DNA of 64,000 nucleotides, from NCBI RefSeq assembly GCF_000020125.1, contig NC_010681.1, forward strand, positions 2,170,001-2,234,000, given 5' to 3'. Positions 18,114 to 27,196 of the stretch are shown here, piece by piece. How positions within the stretch are numbered: the first letter of the stretch is position 1; every line of letters begins with the position of its first letter. A program made the position numbers and the translations under genes. The DNA comes from Paraburkholderia phytofirmans PsJN (GTDB taxonomy: Bacteria; Pseudomonadota; Gammaproteobacteria; Burkholderiales; Burkholderiaceae). The notes below the pieces were generated by a model. It worked only from the letters and a program-made list of their open reading frames with translations. It made no database searches and was not told the DNA's origin.

Positions 18114-19337
18114 ATGCCAACTCTCGACGACCTCAGCCGCATGGCCGAAGCGCCGCTGCATACGTGGCCCGGCGCATTGATCGTCTCGGTCATCGCGATG
18201 ATGCTGGCCGTGGGCATCCATCAGATCGGCGCGCGCATCGTGACGCGGCTCGCGCGGCCTTACCCGCTGACGAGCGTCGTGTTGCGCTATATCGACAAGC
18301 CGTCGCTGTTCGTGCTCGTGATCCTCGCGCTGGAGGCGGTCTGGTGGGAAGCGCCGGACACGCTGACCTTCATCACGCCGCTGCGCGACGCTGCGGCGAT
18401 CACGCTGATCGGCGGAATTACGTGGCTCTCGGTGCGCTCGGCGGCGGCGATCGGCGAAGCGATCATTCAGGCCCATCCGCTCGACACCGCCGATAACCTG
18501 CAGGCGCGCCGCATTCATACGCAGGCGCGCGTGCTGGCCCGTTCGGTGATGTTCGTGATCGTGATCGTCGGCGTGGGCGGCGCGTTGATGACATTTCCGA
18601 GCGTCCGGCAGATCGGTGCGAGCCTGCTGGCGTCGGCGGGCGTGGCGGGGTTGGTCGCGGGTATCGCGGCGCGGCCGGTGCTCGGCAATCTGATCGCCGG
18701 CTTGCAGATCGCGCTGTCGCAACCGATCCGTCTCGACGACGTCGTCGTGATCCAGGGCGAGTGGGGGCGTATCGAGGAAATCACCGGCACGTATGTGTCG
18801 GTGCGTCTGTGGGATCAGCGGCGGCTGATCGTGCCGCTGCAATGGTTCATCGAAAACCCGTTTTCCAACTGGACTCGCAGCAGTTCGCAGATCATCGGCA
18901 CGGTGTTTCTCTACGTCGACTACCGAATGCCGCTCGCGCCGTTGCGGGAGGAACTCGCGCGCATCGTCGAGGACGCGCCCGAGTGGGACCGGCGCGTGCA
19001 GGTGCTGCAGGTCACGGACGGCACCGAGCGCTCCATGCAATTGCGCGCGCTCGTCAGTTCGCTCGACTCAGGCCTGAACTGGGATTTGCGTTGCCGCGTG
19101 CGCGAAGGTCTGCTCGACTTCATTCAGCAGCACTATCCGCAGTACTTGCCGCGGGCGCGTGCGGAAGTGTCGGCGGAACTGGAAACCGGTAAGGGCGAGC
19201 CGCTCGACTGGGTGCCGCGCAGCACGCAGACGCCGGCCGGCAGCACCGCCGCGCACACTGAGGCCGATCCGGTGGCGACACGCGCCGGACGGCAGCCGGC
19301 GGTAGGCGTGCCGGGGCAGGCGAAGGAAAAAGTTTGA
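18114..19337 (+). CDS. mechanosensitive ion channel, MscS family
   Basis: A 407-residue membrane protein with about five N-terminal membrane segments (for example WPGALIVSVIAMMLAVGI and VMFVIVIVGVGGALMTF). The pore helix and glycine/alanine-rich MscS signature are in SAGVAGLVAGIAARPVLGNL, followed by the beta domain DDVVVIQGEWGRIEEIT and a cytoplasmic alpha-beta domain. The extra N-terminal helices place it with the longer MscS-like channels of Burkholderiales, not E. coli MscS. It should release solutes on hypo-osmotic shock, which fits the neighbouring trehalose synthase gene. The start has the site GAGGAGGAAAA. Confidence 0.92.
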   Translation: MPTLDDLSRMAEAPLHTWPGALIVSVIAMMLAVGIHQIGARIVTRLARPYPLTSVVLRYIDKPSLFVLVILALEAVWWEAPDTLTFITPLRDAAAITLIGGITWLSVRSAAAIGEAIIQAHPLDTADNLQARRIHTQARVLARSVMFVIVIVGVGGALMTFPSVRQIGASLLASAGVAGLVAGIAARPVLGNLIAGLQIALSQPIRLDDVVVIQGEWGRIEEITGTYVSVRLWDQRRLIVPLQWFIENPFSNWTRSSSQIIGTVFLYVDYRMPLAPLREELARIVEDAPEWDRRVQVLQVTDGTERSMQLRALVSSLDSGLNWDLRCRVREGLLDFIQQHYPQYLPRARAEVSAELETGKGEPLDWVPRSTQTPAGSTAAHTEADPVATRAGRQPAVGVPGQAKEKV

Positions 19338-19547
19338 CGGCTGAAAGCGGCATACTTTAAGGTCCCGGCGTTGATAAATGCAACTGATCGGGCACCAAAA
19401 CGGTCGAACCGTCCACTCACTCACGAATCCGGCGCGGCATCGCGTGCTTCGAGCGGTTTGGGTTCTCGCCGCGCAACCAGGCGCGAGACACTTCGAACAT
19501 CTGCGAAAGCACCGGGCGCGCCGCGCGAACCATGGAGGACATGCAAT

Positions 19548-20960
19548 ATGGGCCGACTGATCGTCGTGTCGAATCGCGTCGCAACGCCGACGGAAACCAA
19601 GGGCTCAGCCGGCGGCCTCGCGGTCGGCGTATTCGGCGCGCTGAAGGATGCCGGGGGCGTGTGGTTCGGCTGGAGCGGCGACGTGGTCAGCGAGACCGTC
19701 GCCAACGCAGGCCCGACGCTGGAGCAGGACGGCGCGGTGACCTTTGCGACCGTCGGTCTGACGCGCAAGGATTACGACCAGTACTATCGCGGCTTTTCGA
19801 ACGCGACGCTGTGGCCGGTGTTCCACTACCGCAACGACCTCGCACGCTACGAGCGCGAGGAATACGCGGGCTACCGGCGCGTCAACGCATGGCTCGCGCA
19901 CAAGCTGATCAAGCTGCTCGAACCCGACGACGTGATCTGGATTCACGACTACCATCTGATCCCGTTCGCCGAGGCGCTGCGCAACGAGGGCATCACGAAC
20001 CGCATCGGCTTCTTCCTGCACATTCCGTTTCCCGCGCCGCAGATCCTGCTCAACATTCCGCCGCATGAAGAGCTGGTGAAGTCGCTGTCGTGCTACGACC
20101 TGCTGGGCTTCCAGACCGCCACCGACGAACTCGCCTTCAAGGACTACGTTACGCGCCACGCGCGCGGCACGGTGGGCGCGGACGGCGTGGTCGAAGCATT
20201 CGGCCGCAAGCTGCGTACGGGCGTCTACCGGATCGGCGTGTTCCCCGACGAAATCGCCGAGCAGGCAAAGCGCTACGAAAGCCGTCAGCACGTGCTCGAC
20301 CTGAAGCAGAGCCTGGAAGGGCGCAAGCTGATCATGAGCGTCGACCGGCTCGATTACTCGAAGGGTCTCGTCGAACGGTTCCGCGCGTTCGAACATCTGC
20401 TGGAGCGCTCGCCGGAATGGCGCGGCAACGTCACGCTGGTGCAGATCGCGCCGCCGACCCGCTCGGACGTCGCTACCTATCAGAAAATTCGCCAGGATCT
20501 GGAGTACGAAGCAGGGCGCATCAACGGCCGCTACTCGGGGCTCGACTACACGCCGATCCGTTATCTGAACCAGCAGTACGACCGCTGGAAGCTGATGTCG
20601 CTGTTTCGCGAATCGCAGATCGGTTTCGTCACGCCGTTGCACGACGGCATGAATCTGGTCGCGAAAGAATATGTCGCCGCGCAGAACCCCGAGGACCCTG
20701 GCGTGCTGGTGCTGTCGATTTTCGCGGGCGCGGCGGCGGAGCTGACCGGCGCGCTGCTGGTCAATCCACACGATGCGATCGGCATGTGCGAAGCGTTGCA
20801 GCGCGCGCTGCAAATGCCGCTCGACGCGCGCCAGCGGCGTCACGAGATCAACATGGCGGCGCTGCGCGAAAACGATCTCGGTGTGTGGCGCGATACCTTC
20901 CTGCGCGATTTGCGCAGCGTGCCGGCGCAGAAACCGGGCAAGGGCGGCGGGCATAAGTGA
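19548..20960 (+). CDS. otsA: alpha,alpha-trehalose-phosphate synthase (UDP-forming)
   Basis: A 470-residue GT20 enzyme that makes trehalose 6-phosphate from UDP-glucose and glucose 6-phosphate. Visible motifs are the N-terminal VVSNRVATP, the GGLAVGV loop, WIHDYHL, HIPFPAP, SVDRLDYSKG and the acceptor/donor site DGMNLVAKEYVAAQ. The start at 19548 has GGAGGAC eight bases upstream and gives the standard N terminus. No phosphatase gene (otsB) is in the window immediately around it. Expected role: osmoprotection. Confidence 0.95.
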   Translation: MGRLIVVSNRVATPTETKGSAGGLAVGVFGALKDAGGVWFGWSGDVVSETVANAGPTLEQDGAVTFATVGLTRKDYDQYYRGFSNATLWPVFHYRNDLARYEREEYAGYRRVNAWLAHKLIKLLEPDDVIWIHDYHLIPFAEALRNEGITNRIGFFLHIPFPAPQILLNIPPHEELVKSLSCYDLLGFQTATDELAFKDYVTRHARGTVGADGVVEAFGRKLRTGVYRIGVFPDEIAEQAKRYESRQHVLDLKQSLEGRKLIMSVDRLDYSKGLVERFRAFEHLLERSPEWRGNVTLVQIAPPTRSDVATYQKIRQDLEYEAGRINGRYSGLDYTPIRYLNQQYDRWKLMSLFRESQIGFVTPLHDGMNLVAKEYVAAQNPEDPGVLVLSIFAGAAAELTGALLVNPHDAIGMCEALQRALQMPLDARQRRHEINMAALRENDLGVWRDTFLRDLRSVPAQKPGKGGGHK

Positions 20961-21075
20961 TGGGGCGTGTCGACCAGTACCTGTCCGACTTCGGGGGCGG
21001 CGGCGTGAGCGTGTGTAGACGCGCGGCAGAGTTGCGGAACGCGCGCGCATGCGCGCTCGAATGTCAGGCCCGCGC

Positions 21076-22242
21076 ATGCTGACCACTTTGGCCATTGCCG
21101 GCTATCGCTCGGTGCGCGAGTTGATCGTGCCGCTCGGCAGGCTGAACGTGATCACAGGTCCGAACGGCAGCGGCAAATCGAGCGTGTATCGCTCGCTGCG
21201 CCTCCTGGCCGAAACGGCGCGCGGCGGGTTGATTACCTCGCTCGCGCGCGAGGGCGGATTGCCGTCGACGCTATGGGCCGGCCCTGAGCGCTTTTCGCGG
21301 GCCGTGCTGGCGGGCGAGTTCGCGGTGGAACCGCTGCGCCGCAAAGAGCCGGTCAGCCTGCGGCTCGGTTTTTCCGGCGCTCAATTCGGCTACGCGATCG
21401 ATCTCGGTTTGCCGCTCGTGAATCACGCCACGCGCTTTCCGCTCGATCCGACCATCAAGCGCGAATGCATCTGGAGCGGCCCCGTGCTGCGGCCGTCGGC
21501 CTTGCTGGTCGATCGCCACGGCCCGGCGCTGCGCACGCGCGACGAGCGCGGCGACTGGCAAACCATTCCGCAACCCGTCGCCAGCTTCGACAGCATGATG
21601 ACGGAGTTCTCTGACCCACGCACCGCGCCCGAGATGATCACGGTGCGCGAGCAGATCCGCTCCTGGCGCTTCTACGACCATTTCTGCACCGACGCCGACG
21701 CGCCCGCGCGTCTGCCGCAGATCGGCACGCACACGCCCGTGCTCGCGAACGACGGCGCGGATCTCGCCGCGGCGCTGCAAACCATCCGCGAGATCGGCGA
21801 TCCGGCCGCGCTCGATGCCGCCATCGACGACGCCTTTCCAGGTTCGCGCCTCGACGTCGCGACCCAGGACGGCCGCTTCGAAGTGACGATGCAGCAGCAC
21901 GGCCTGCTGCGTCCGCTGAAAGGCGCGGAGTTGTCGGACGGCACCTTGCGCTATCTGCTGCTGGTCGCCGCCTTGCTGACGCCGCGTCCGCCCGGCTTGC
22001 TGGTGCTGAACGAGCCGGAGACGAGTCTGCATCCGGATCTGCTGCCGGCGCTCGCGCGCCTGATCGCGCAAGCTGCGGCGCATTCGCAGGTGCTGGTGGT
22101 GTCGCACGCCGCGCGTCTGATCGCGGCGCTCGAGCGCGAAGAGGCGAGCCAGTCGATCGTGCTGGAGAAGCAGTTCGGCGCGACCCGCATGACCGATGCC
22201 GACGATCGCGATCTGCCGCCGTGGAAATGGCCTTCGCGATGA
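21076..22242 (+). CDS. AAA family ATPase (RecF/SMC-like, COG4637 type)
   Basis: A 388-residue ATPase. Walker A is GPNGSGKSS near residue 29, the ABC-type signature region reads LSDGTLRYLLL, Walker B is GLLVLNEPETSLHPDL and the H-loop is VVSHAARLI. The middle is a short insertion and not a long coiled coil, as in the single-gene predicted ATPases related to RecF and OLD proteins. The start 21076 gives the family-typical N terminus; ATGs at 21049 and 21061 are in frame. No nuclease partner is adjacent, so I do not assign a defence role. Confidence 0.82.
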   Translation: MLTTLAIAGYRSVRELIVPLGRLNVITGPNGSGKSSVYRSLRLLAETARGGLITSLAREGGLPSTLWAGPERFSRAVLAGEFAVEPLRRKEPVSLRLGFSGAQFGYAIDLGLPLVNHATRFPLDPTIKRECIWSGPVLRPSALLVDRHGPALRTRDERGDWQTIPQPVASFDSMMTEFSDPRTAPEMITVREQIRSWRFYDHFCTDADAPARLPQIGTHTPVLANDGADLAAALQTIREIGDPAALDAAIDDAFPGSRLDVATQDGRFEVTMQQHGLLRPLKGAELSDGTLRYLLLVAALLTPRPPGLLVLNEPETSLHPDLLPALARLIAQAAAHSQVLVVSHAARLIAALEREEASQSIVLEKQFGATRMTDADDRDLPPWKWPSR

Positions 22243-22473
22243 GCATGAGCCGCCGTTCACGCGCCGGGCCGTATGTAAGCTGAATGTAACAGCGCCGAGG
22301 AAATGCAAGACCAAGGGCTTTTTGTCGTCCTGTAGTGAATAATGCTTCGATGCCGGTGGTGCATGCGGCCGGCTCGGGCCGTTGCATTGATCGGAGGTAT
22401 TGGCGCTGTCATACTCAGCGCCGCTGACGCGCACCGCCTCGCGGCGCAAGCCGTCAGCTCACGGAGACAAAAT

Positions 22474-23541
22474 ATGAAGATTGCGCAGATCGCCCCATTG
22501 ACCGAATCGGTGCCGCCAAAGCTATACGGCGGCACGGAGCGCGTCGTGTCGTACATCACCGAAGCGCTGGTCGATCTCGGCCACGACGTGACGCTGTTCG
22601 CGAGCGGCGACTCCGTTACGAGCGCCAAGCTCGAAGCCGTCTGGCCGCGCGCGCTGCGTCTCGATCCGGGCATTCGCGACCGCGTGGCGCCCCATATGCT
22701 GCTGATGGAACTGGTGCGCCGCCAGGCCGAGAATTTCGACGTTCTGCATTTTCACCTCGACTACTACTCGTTCTCGGTGTTCAAGCGCCAGGACACGCCG
22801 TTCGTCACGACCATGCACGGGCGGCTCGATTTGCCCGAGCAGCAGCCGGTATTTGACACGTTCAACACCGCGCCGGTGATTTCGATTTCGAATTCGCAGC
22901 GGCATCCGCTGCCGCAGGCCAAGTGGCTGACCACCGTCTATCACGGCTTGCCGGAGCAGCTTTACACGCCGCAGCCCGTCGAACAGAAGTACCTCGCGTT
23001 TCTCGGCCGGATTTCGCCGGAAAAACGTGTTGATACCGCGATCCGGATTGCGGGCCGCTGCGGCATGCAGATTCGCATCGCCGCCAAAGTGGATGCCGCC
23101 GATCGCGAGTACTTCGAGCGTGACATTCGGCCGTTGCTGGATTTGCCCCACGTGGAGTTCATCGGCGAGATCGCAGATCACCAGAAGGCCGAATTCCTGT
23201 CCGGCGCGCACGCGCTGCTATTTCCAATCGACTGGCCGGAGCCGTTCGGGCTCGTCATGATCGAAGCGATGGCATGTGGCACGCCGGTGATCGCGTTCAA
23301 CCGCGGCTCGGTGCCGGAAGTGCTGGAAGACGGCGTGACGGGTTTTATCGTCGAAGACGAAATCGGCGCGGTGGCGGCGGTCAATCGCCTGCACAAGATG
23401 CCGCGCGCGGGCGTGCGGCAACGTTTCGAAGAGCGCTTCACGTCGCATCGCATGGCGCAGCAGTATGTGGATGCGTATCAGATGGTGATTCGCGCGCAGA
23501 AGCGTTCGCGCTTCAAGGTGATCGATACGTCGGGAAGCTGA
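22474..23541 (+). CDS. glycosyltransferase family 4 protein
   Basis: A 355-residue GT4 enzyme. The N-terminal domain opens with MKIAQIAPLTE and a glycine-rich YGGTERVV loop; the C-terminal domain has GRISPEKRVDTAI and the retaining GT-B signature PEPFGLVMIEAMACGTPVI with the two conserved Glu residues. It lies apart from the exopolysaccharide locus and near otsA, so it may make a small glycoside or glycolipid and not cepacian. The start has ACGGAGACAA upstream. Confidence 0.9.
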   Translation: MKIAQIAPLTESVPPKLYGGTERVVSYITEALVDLGHDVTLFASGDSVTSAKLEAVWPRALRLDPGIRDRVAPHMLLMELVRRQAENFDVLHFHLDYYSFSVFKRQDTPFVTTMHGRLDLPEQQPVFDTFNTAPVISISNSQRHPLPQAKWLTTVYHGLPEQLYTPQPVEQKYLAFLGRISPEKRVDTAIRIAGRCGMQIRIAAKVDAADREYFERDIRPLLDLPHVEFIGEIADHQKAEFLSGAHALLFPIDWPEPFGLVMIEAMACGTPVIAFNRGSVPEVLEDGVTGFIVEDEIGAVAAVNRLHKMPRAGVRQRFEERFTSHRMAQQYVDAYQMVIRAQKRSRFKVIDTSGS

Positions 23542-23848
23542 GCCGAAGCGATTCGACTCGAGCGGCAGAGTAAAAAAAGAGCGGCGATGCGCGATGCGCA
23601 TTGCCGCTTTTTGCTGGCGTACCACTCGGGACGATTTGGGCTGCTGAACGGGCGACGGGCGGCGGGCGGCGGTGCTGGACCGCGCCCGCGATTGCGGCCC
23701 ACAAAAGCTCACCGACGCGGCGCATGCCACGTTGCTGACCTTGCAAAGGCAGGCTGCGCAGAATTGCGTCTGATCCGGCCACCGCTGCTTACGGAACCCG
23801 GCGGATCGGACGCACACCTCGCAGACCGGCCATCGGCAGTGCGCCTGG
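23542..23848. other. intergenic stretch with a terminator
   Basis: After the terminator at 23580-23612 the remaining roughly 235 bases up to the convergent SYLF gene hold no supported gene. Confidence 0.5.
23580..23612 (+). terminator. rho-independent terminator after the glycosyltransferase
   Basis: AGCGGC and ATGCGC arms pair with GCGCAT and GCCGCT across a GAT loop (stem from 23580 to 23608), followed by TTTT. It is 38 bases after the stop codon. Confidence 0.85.
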
Positions 23849-24436
23849 TTAGATCTTCAGGCGCGAAACCTTGGTGCCTTGCAGCGATACGTCGGCCATC
23901 AAACCGGCGTTCGTGAGCACGATCACTTCGACCGGAGCGGTGGCCGTGGTGGTGTCGATCACGCCGTTGGCGCCCATCTTGATCAGCGCGACGGACGCGT
24001 CGCCGCCCGCCGACCAGCCGTCGGTATTGCGGAATTTGTCCAGTGCGTCCTGCGTCATGAACAGGAAGATGATCGCCTTCGACTGCGCACCCGCCTGCAG
24101 GCCGAACGAACCGGAAATCGTGCTGTAGTAACCGACCGTGCCGCCGCCTACGCGCAGCGAACCTTCGCCATACTGTCCGCCGACGACGAAGCCCACCTGC
24201 AGCACCGATGGGAACACGAGGACGCCGCGCGCCTTCGAGACCAGCTCACGCGAACCCTTCACGGTCGTAAAGAGCCGCGACATGGTGCCGTCGACGCTAG
24301 CGTCGATCGACTGGCGTTTGGCCGAGTCGGTGGCGGGGGTATCGGGGTTGCTCTTATTGGTCGTGCAACCGGCAAGTGCAAGGCCTCCGAAAGCGAGCGC
24401 AGCGGTAGTCTTCAGCATGAAGTTTCGTCTTTGCAT
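23849..24436 (-). CDS. lipid-binding SYLF domain lipoprotein (YSC84 family)
   Basis: A 195-residue protein. A lipoprotein signal ends at Cys24 in LALAGC, and the mature part is a SYLF/YSC84 domain with ARGVLVFPS, VGGQYGEGSL, the glycine-rich FGLQAGAQSKAII and a C-terminal segment with D-SLQGTK. SYLF domains bind phosphoinositides in eukaryotes; bacterial members are envelope proteins of unclear function. The start has GGAGAAAA upstream. The lipidation is the main clue to its location. Confidence 0.86.
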   Translation of the reverse strand: MQRRNFMLKTTAALAFGGLALAGCTTNKSNPDTPATDSAKRQSIDASVDGTMSRLFTTVKGSRELVSKARGVLVFPSVLQVGFVVGGQYGEGSLRVGGGTVGYYSTISGSFGLQAGAQSKAIIFLFMTQDALDKFRNTDGWSAGGDASVALIKMGANGVIDTTTATAPVEVIVLTNAGLMADVSLQGTKVSRLKI

Positions 24437-24874
24437 CGTTTTTCTCCGTCATGGTTCCGGGGCGCAACCTCATCTGATTAGCCAGGTTGCCTTTGAGTTA
24501 TATCACACGCAAGCACAAAAGGCGCACTTCCTCGTCAGGCGAAAAGCCTTGTGCAGCGGGGGTTTCGGGCAAATCGTAAGGCACGGTGCCGTAATTTTGA
24601 CCGGCGCCGGGGAACACCCCGGGGTACACCTTGAGGCTGCGCAAAGCGCGCGTTTGAATGGCTTCGGGCGAATCGCGCCGGGTTTCGCCCAAGCCAATGG
24701 GAACAAGACGGCGAGCGATTCAAGCATTCATTTTTACCGATTTGCCGCTGCCCGGATCAACCTTGAAATCGTTTTGAAAGTGTTGCGGTGACGCCGCAGA
24801 TTGGCCCGGAATTCGGCACGTTAATCGGCCCTTCGATCAGCTCAAGATGTGGCCGTCTCGATCCGGGCGCGCGC
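24437..24874. other. intergenic stretch upstream of the SYLF gene
   Basis: Roughly 440 bases. A minus-strand frame at 24498-24692 (64 codons) has fairly protein-like composition (YPGVFPGAGQNYGTVPYD) but no ribosome-binding site or known domain; it may be a remnant. I do not call a gene. Confidence 0.4.
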
Positions 24875-25324
24875 TCAACCGTGGTTCGCCGGACTCTTCA
24901 CCGCGGGCGGGCGGCGCAGCACGCGGCGCACCATGCCGATCAGTACGCCGATCAGAAACAGCGCCACGGCCGGCACGATCCAGTAGCCGACAAACGCGTG
25001 CCACAAATAAGCCATCAGAGTGGAGCGGCGCACGCTGTATTCATTGCGGGCGTCCTGCTGACGCGGCGCGTTGGCGGCCAGCACATCGGCCGGACAGCCC
25101 GCGGCTTGCGCTTCGTCGGGCTTGCCATGGCAGCGCGCAGGGGCACCGGCGGCGCGTTGCGCGTCGGTGAAATTCCAGCTGGTCAGCGCACGGTCGAGGT
25201 CGACGGCGTTGTACGCCATTTCCTCCCGGATCTCGCTTACCGCCACGATCGCCACGGGCACCGCCCAGAAAATGATGACGACCAGCCACCGCCTCAACCA
25301 GCGGTTTTTATGCTTCGATACCAT
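24875..25324 (-). CDS. small two-TM membrane protein
   Basis: A 149-residue protein I do not recognise. A first membrane segment lies near residues 12-30 (WLVVIIFWAVPVAIVAV), followed by an extracytoplasmic loop of about 75 residues with two Cys (ARCHGKPDE and AAGCPAD), then a second membrane segment near residues 113-132 (VPAVALFLIGVLIGMV) and a basic tail. The paired Cys suggest a disulphide in the periplasm. Ribosome-binding site GGAGGCAAGG supports the start. Confidence 0.75.
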   Translation of the reverse strand: MVSKHKNRWLRRWLVVIIFWAVPVAIVAVSEIREEMAYNAVDLDRALTSWNFTDAQRAAGAPARCHGKPDEAQAAGCPADVLAANAPRQQDARNEYSVRRSTLMAYLWHAFVGYWIVPAVALFLIGVLIGMVRRVLRRPPAVKSPANHG

Positions 25325-25559
25325 CCTTGCCTCCGATGGATGCTCTGCAGCACCAACGACAAGATGGCGGCCCGTCTAATGTTGTATGGGGGTGGGCCGT
25401 CTCCGCAGCCATCATAGAAGAAAAATGGCGGGTTCGGGCGGATGGGCTGCGCAGGAAGGGGCGCGCATGCGCAGAGCGAGCGCAGGACAGCAGCACCGCA
25501 GTGTTCGAGTCGAACGCGCGCAGGCGCCGCGCTTGTCGCGCGACGCCGATTCGTCGTGT

Positions 25560-25859
25560 TTAATTAGCCGGTGCGGACGACAGGCAGCTCTTCATGAACG
25601 CCTTGCGGTCATCACCCTTCTTGCCGGTGGCTTGCGTGTTGCACGCCTTCATCTTGTCCTGCTGGCTCATCGGCGCAGCGGCGGCCGGTTTCGCGGACAG
25701 GCAGGTCTTCATGAACGCTTTGCGCTCGTCGCCCTTCTTGTCGCCGGCCTGCTTGTTACAGTCGGCCATTTTGGTTTGCTGGCTGTTCTGTGCGAACACC
25801 GGCGAAGAAACGAGGACAGCACCCAGAACCAGCGTAGCAATAGCGGATTGGATTTTCAT
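25560..25859 (-). CDS. PsiF repeat protein
   Basis: A 99-residue secreted protein. A signal peptide (residues 1-23, ending VFA) precedes two tandem repeats of about 38 residues, each with the pattern K-C/A-D-C-N-x-Q-A-x-x-K-K-G-D-x-R-K-A-F-M-K-x-C-L-S. This is the PsiF repeat first named from a phosphate-starvation-inducible E. coli gene. Four Cys, two per repeat, probably form disulphides. The start at 25859 with GGAGTGTCAC is used; the reading frame extends upstream but without a signal peptide there. I see no clear Pho box in the upstream region. Confidence 0.88.
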   Translation of the reverse strand: MKIQSAIATLVLGAVLVSSPVFAQNSQQTKMADCNKQAGDKKGDERKAFMKTCLSAKPAAAAPMSQQDKMKACNTQATGKKGDDRKAFMKSCLSSAPAN

Positions 25860-26305
25860 GTGACACTCCATCGGTGGTGAAAACGTTTTTGGTCGTTCAT
25901 GCGCGCGGGCGTCAACGGTATCCAGGACCCTCGGCATGCCCATTATGGCAAATGCTGTCTGCCAGAACGGCTAAAACCGCAATCCGGTTGACAGGCGCCG
26001 ACGCTGGTTTTCCCTTACGCGACGGGGACTAAGGGCGGATTGGAGTGTGAAATGCGAATGGCGCGATTATGGAATTATGTTATGCATTCCAGATTAAATT
26101 CATGAGACGAATTCAAAGAAATTAGCACTAAACAATTCCATGAGATCAGTTAAAGATTCAAGCATGCTTTTCGCATTGCTGCACATGCAATTGAATTGTA
26201 ATTAGGCAGGAAATTCCGCTACCCAACATATGGGTAATATTGACCAGAATGCACGTCGCCGATTGCGCGGCTAGTCGCTCTCAACACCGGCCGGGGAGGC
26301 TCGTT
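25860..26305. other. AT-rich intergenic region between psiF and yciI
   Basis: The part from about 26040 to 26240 is markedly AT-rich against the surrounding sequence. It contains the dyad at 26220-26236 but no supported gene. Confidence 0.5.
26220..26236. promoter_or_regulatory. candidate operator dyad upstream of the YciI gene
   Basis: TACCCA (26220-26225) and TGGGTA (26231-26236) form a perfect 6-bp inverted repeat separated by ACATA, in AT-rich sequence 70 bases before the start codon. Confidence 0.25.
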
Positions 26306-26602
26306 ATGCACTATCTGTTGATGTACGACCTGGTGTCCGACTATCTCGAACGGCGCGCAGCGTATCGCGATGCGCATCTGAAACTGGCGTGGGCGGCCAC
26401 CGAGCGCGGCGAGTTGTTGCTGGCCGGCGCGCTGGCCGAGCCCACGGACACGGCCGTACTGCTCTTTCAAGGCGACTCTGCCGCTGCCGCCGAAGCCTTT
26501 GCCAAGGCCGATCCATACGTCCTCGCCGGCCTCGTGACACGCTGGCGCGTGCGTGAATGGACGACGGTGGTGGGCGAGGGCGCGGCGAAACCGGTGCGTT
26601 GA
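26306..26602 (+). CDS. YciI family protein
   Basis: A 98-residue single-domain protein of the YciI (ferredoxin-like, YCII) family: MHYLLMYDLVSDYLERR, a His in RDAHLKLAW, GELLLAGALAEP and FAKADPYVLAGLV. The His-Asp pair is the putative active site of the family; some members act as dehydrochlorinase-like or isomerase-like enzymes, but most are uncharacterised. The start 26306 has GGGGAGGC upstream. Confidence 0.87.
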   Translation: MHYLLMYDLVSDYLERRAAYRDAHLKLAWAATERGELLLAGALAEPTDTAVLLFQGDSAAAAEAFAKADPYVLAGLVTRWRVREWTTVVGEGAAKPVR

Positions 26603-27196
26603 ACGCCTTGGTCTATCGGTTAGATCGGCAGAGGCGCGAGTGACAAAATCGATGGTTCAATCGGTGGCGCTGCGCCGCTCACACCTCGCAATTTCCTACG
26701 CGTTGATGCGTTGCACATGAATTGATCAACGCTGCTTCCGGCTCTTTGGTCGATCGGCAAGAGTCGAACCGAAATGCATTGAAATCTCCTGCGGGACGGA
26801 CAACGGATTCATAAACGTTATTCACCGTGATGCCTGCATGTTGTGCGATGCAATAGCGCCGTATTTCTACCGGAAGCGACGCGACTTTTATGACGGCATT
26901 GCGAGCAATGACGCAGCAAAAAGGACAAGATTGTTTCCATCCGTAACACTTGTCTCATTCATATTCACGCAAACCCTGGGGATGGTATGCTTCGTGCACA
27001 AATTCTCCCATGCACGAGTGAGACCACGTTTTGTGCTTCGCAATAGGGACGAACCGCACTAAGTCGGGGCGGTATTGACCAGACAACAAAACGTACAAAA
27101 CATATTTGTGCAACCGAGGCCTGCACACGGGTCGTGAAAGTTGAATCCGTGGCAGTCCAAAGCCGCGGCCTGGCCAGGCTGCGTGGAGAAAACCCA
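26603..27196. other. long intergenic region before the domesticated-transposase-like gene
   Basis: About 590 bases. It holds an 8-bp inverted repeat, GCGTTGAT (26700-26707) and ATCAACGC (26725-26732), and several AT-rich blocks near 26810-26960. The open frame at 26838-27062 has no ribosome-binding site and no domain. The region probably contains the regulatory sequence of the 27197 gene. Confidence 0.45.

Noticed and set aside
21076..22242. Anti-phage role for the AAA ATPase (OLD or RecF-like)
   Set aside because: There is no TOPRIM or other nuclease domain and no partner gene next to it, so a defence function is not supported.
24498..24692. A 64-codon minus-strand frame upstream of the SYLF gene
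   Set aside because: Composition looks somewhat protein-like, but there is no ribosome-binding site or family; kept only as a note in the intergenic entry.
26838..27062. A 74-codon plus-strand open frame before the transposase-like gene
   Set aside because: No ribosome-binding site, AT-rich skewed composition and no recognisable domain; treated as part of the regulatory region.
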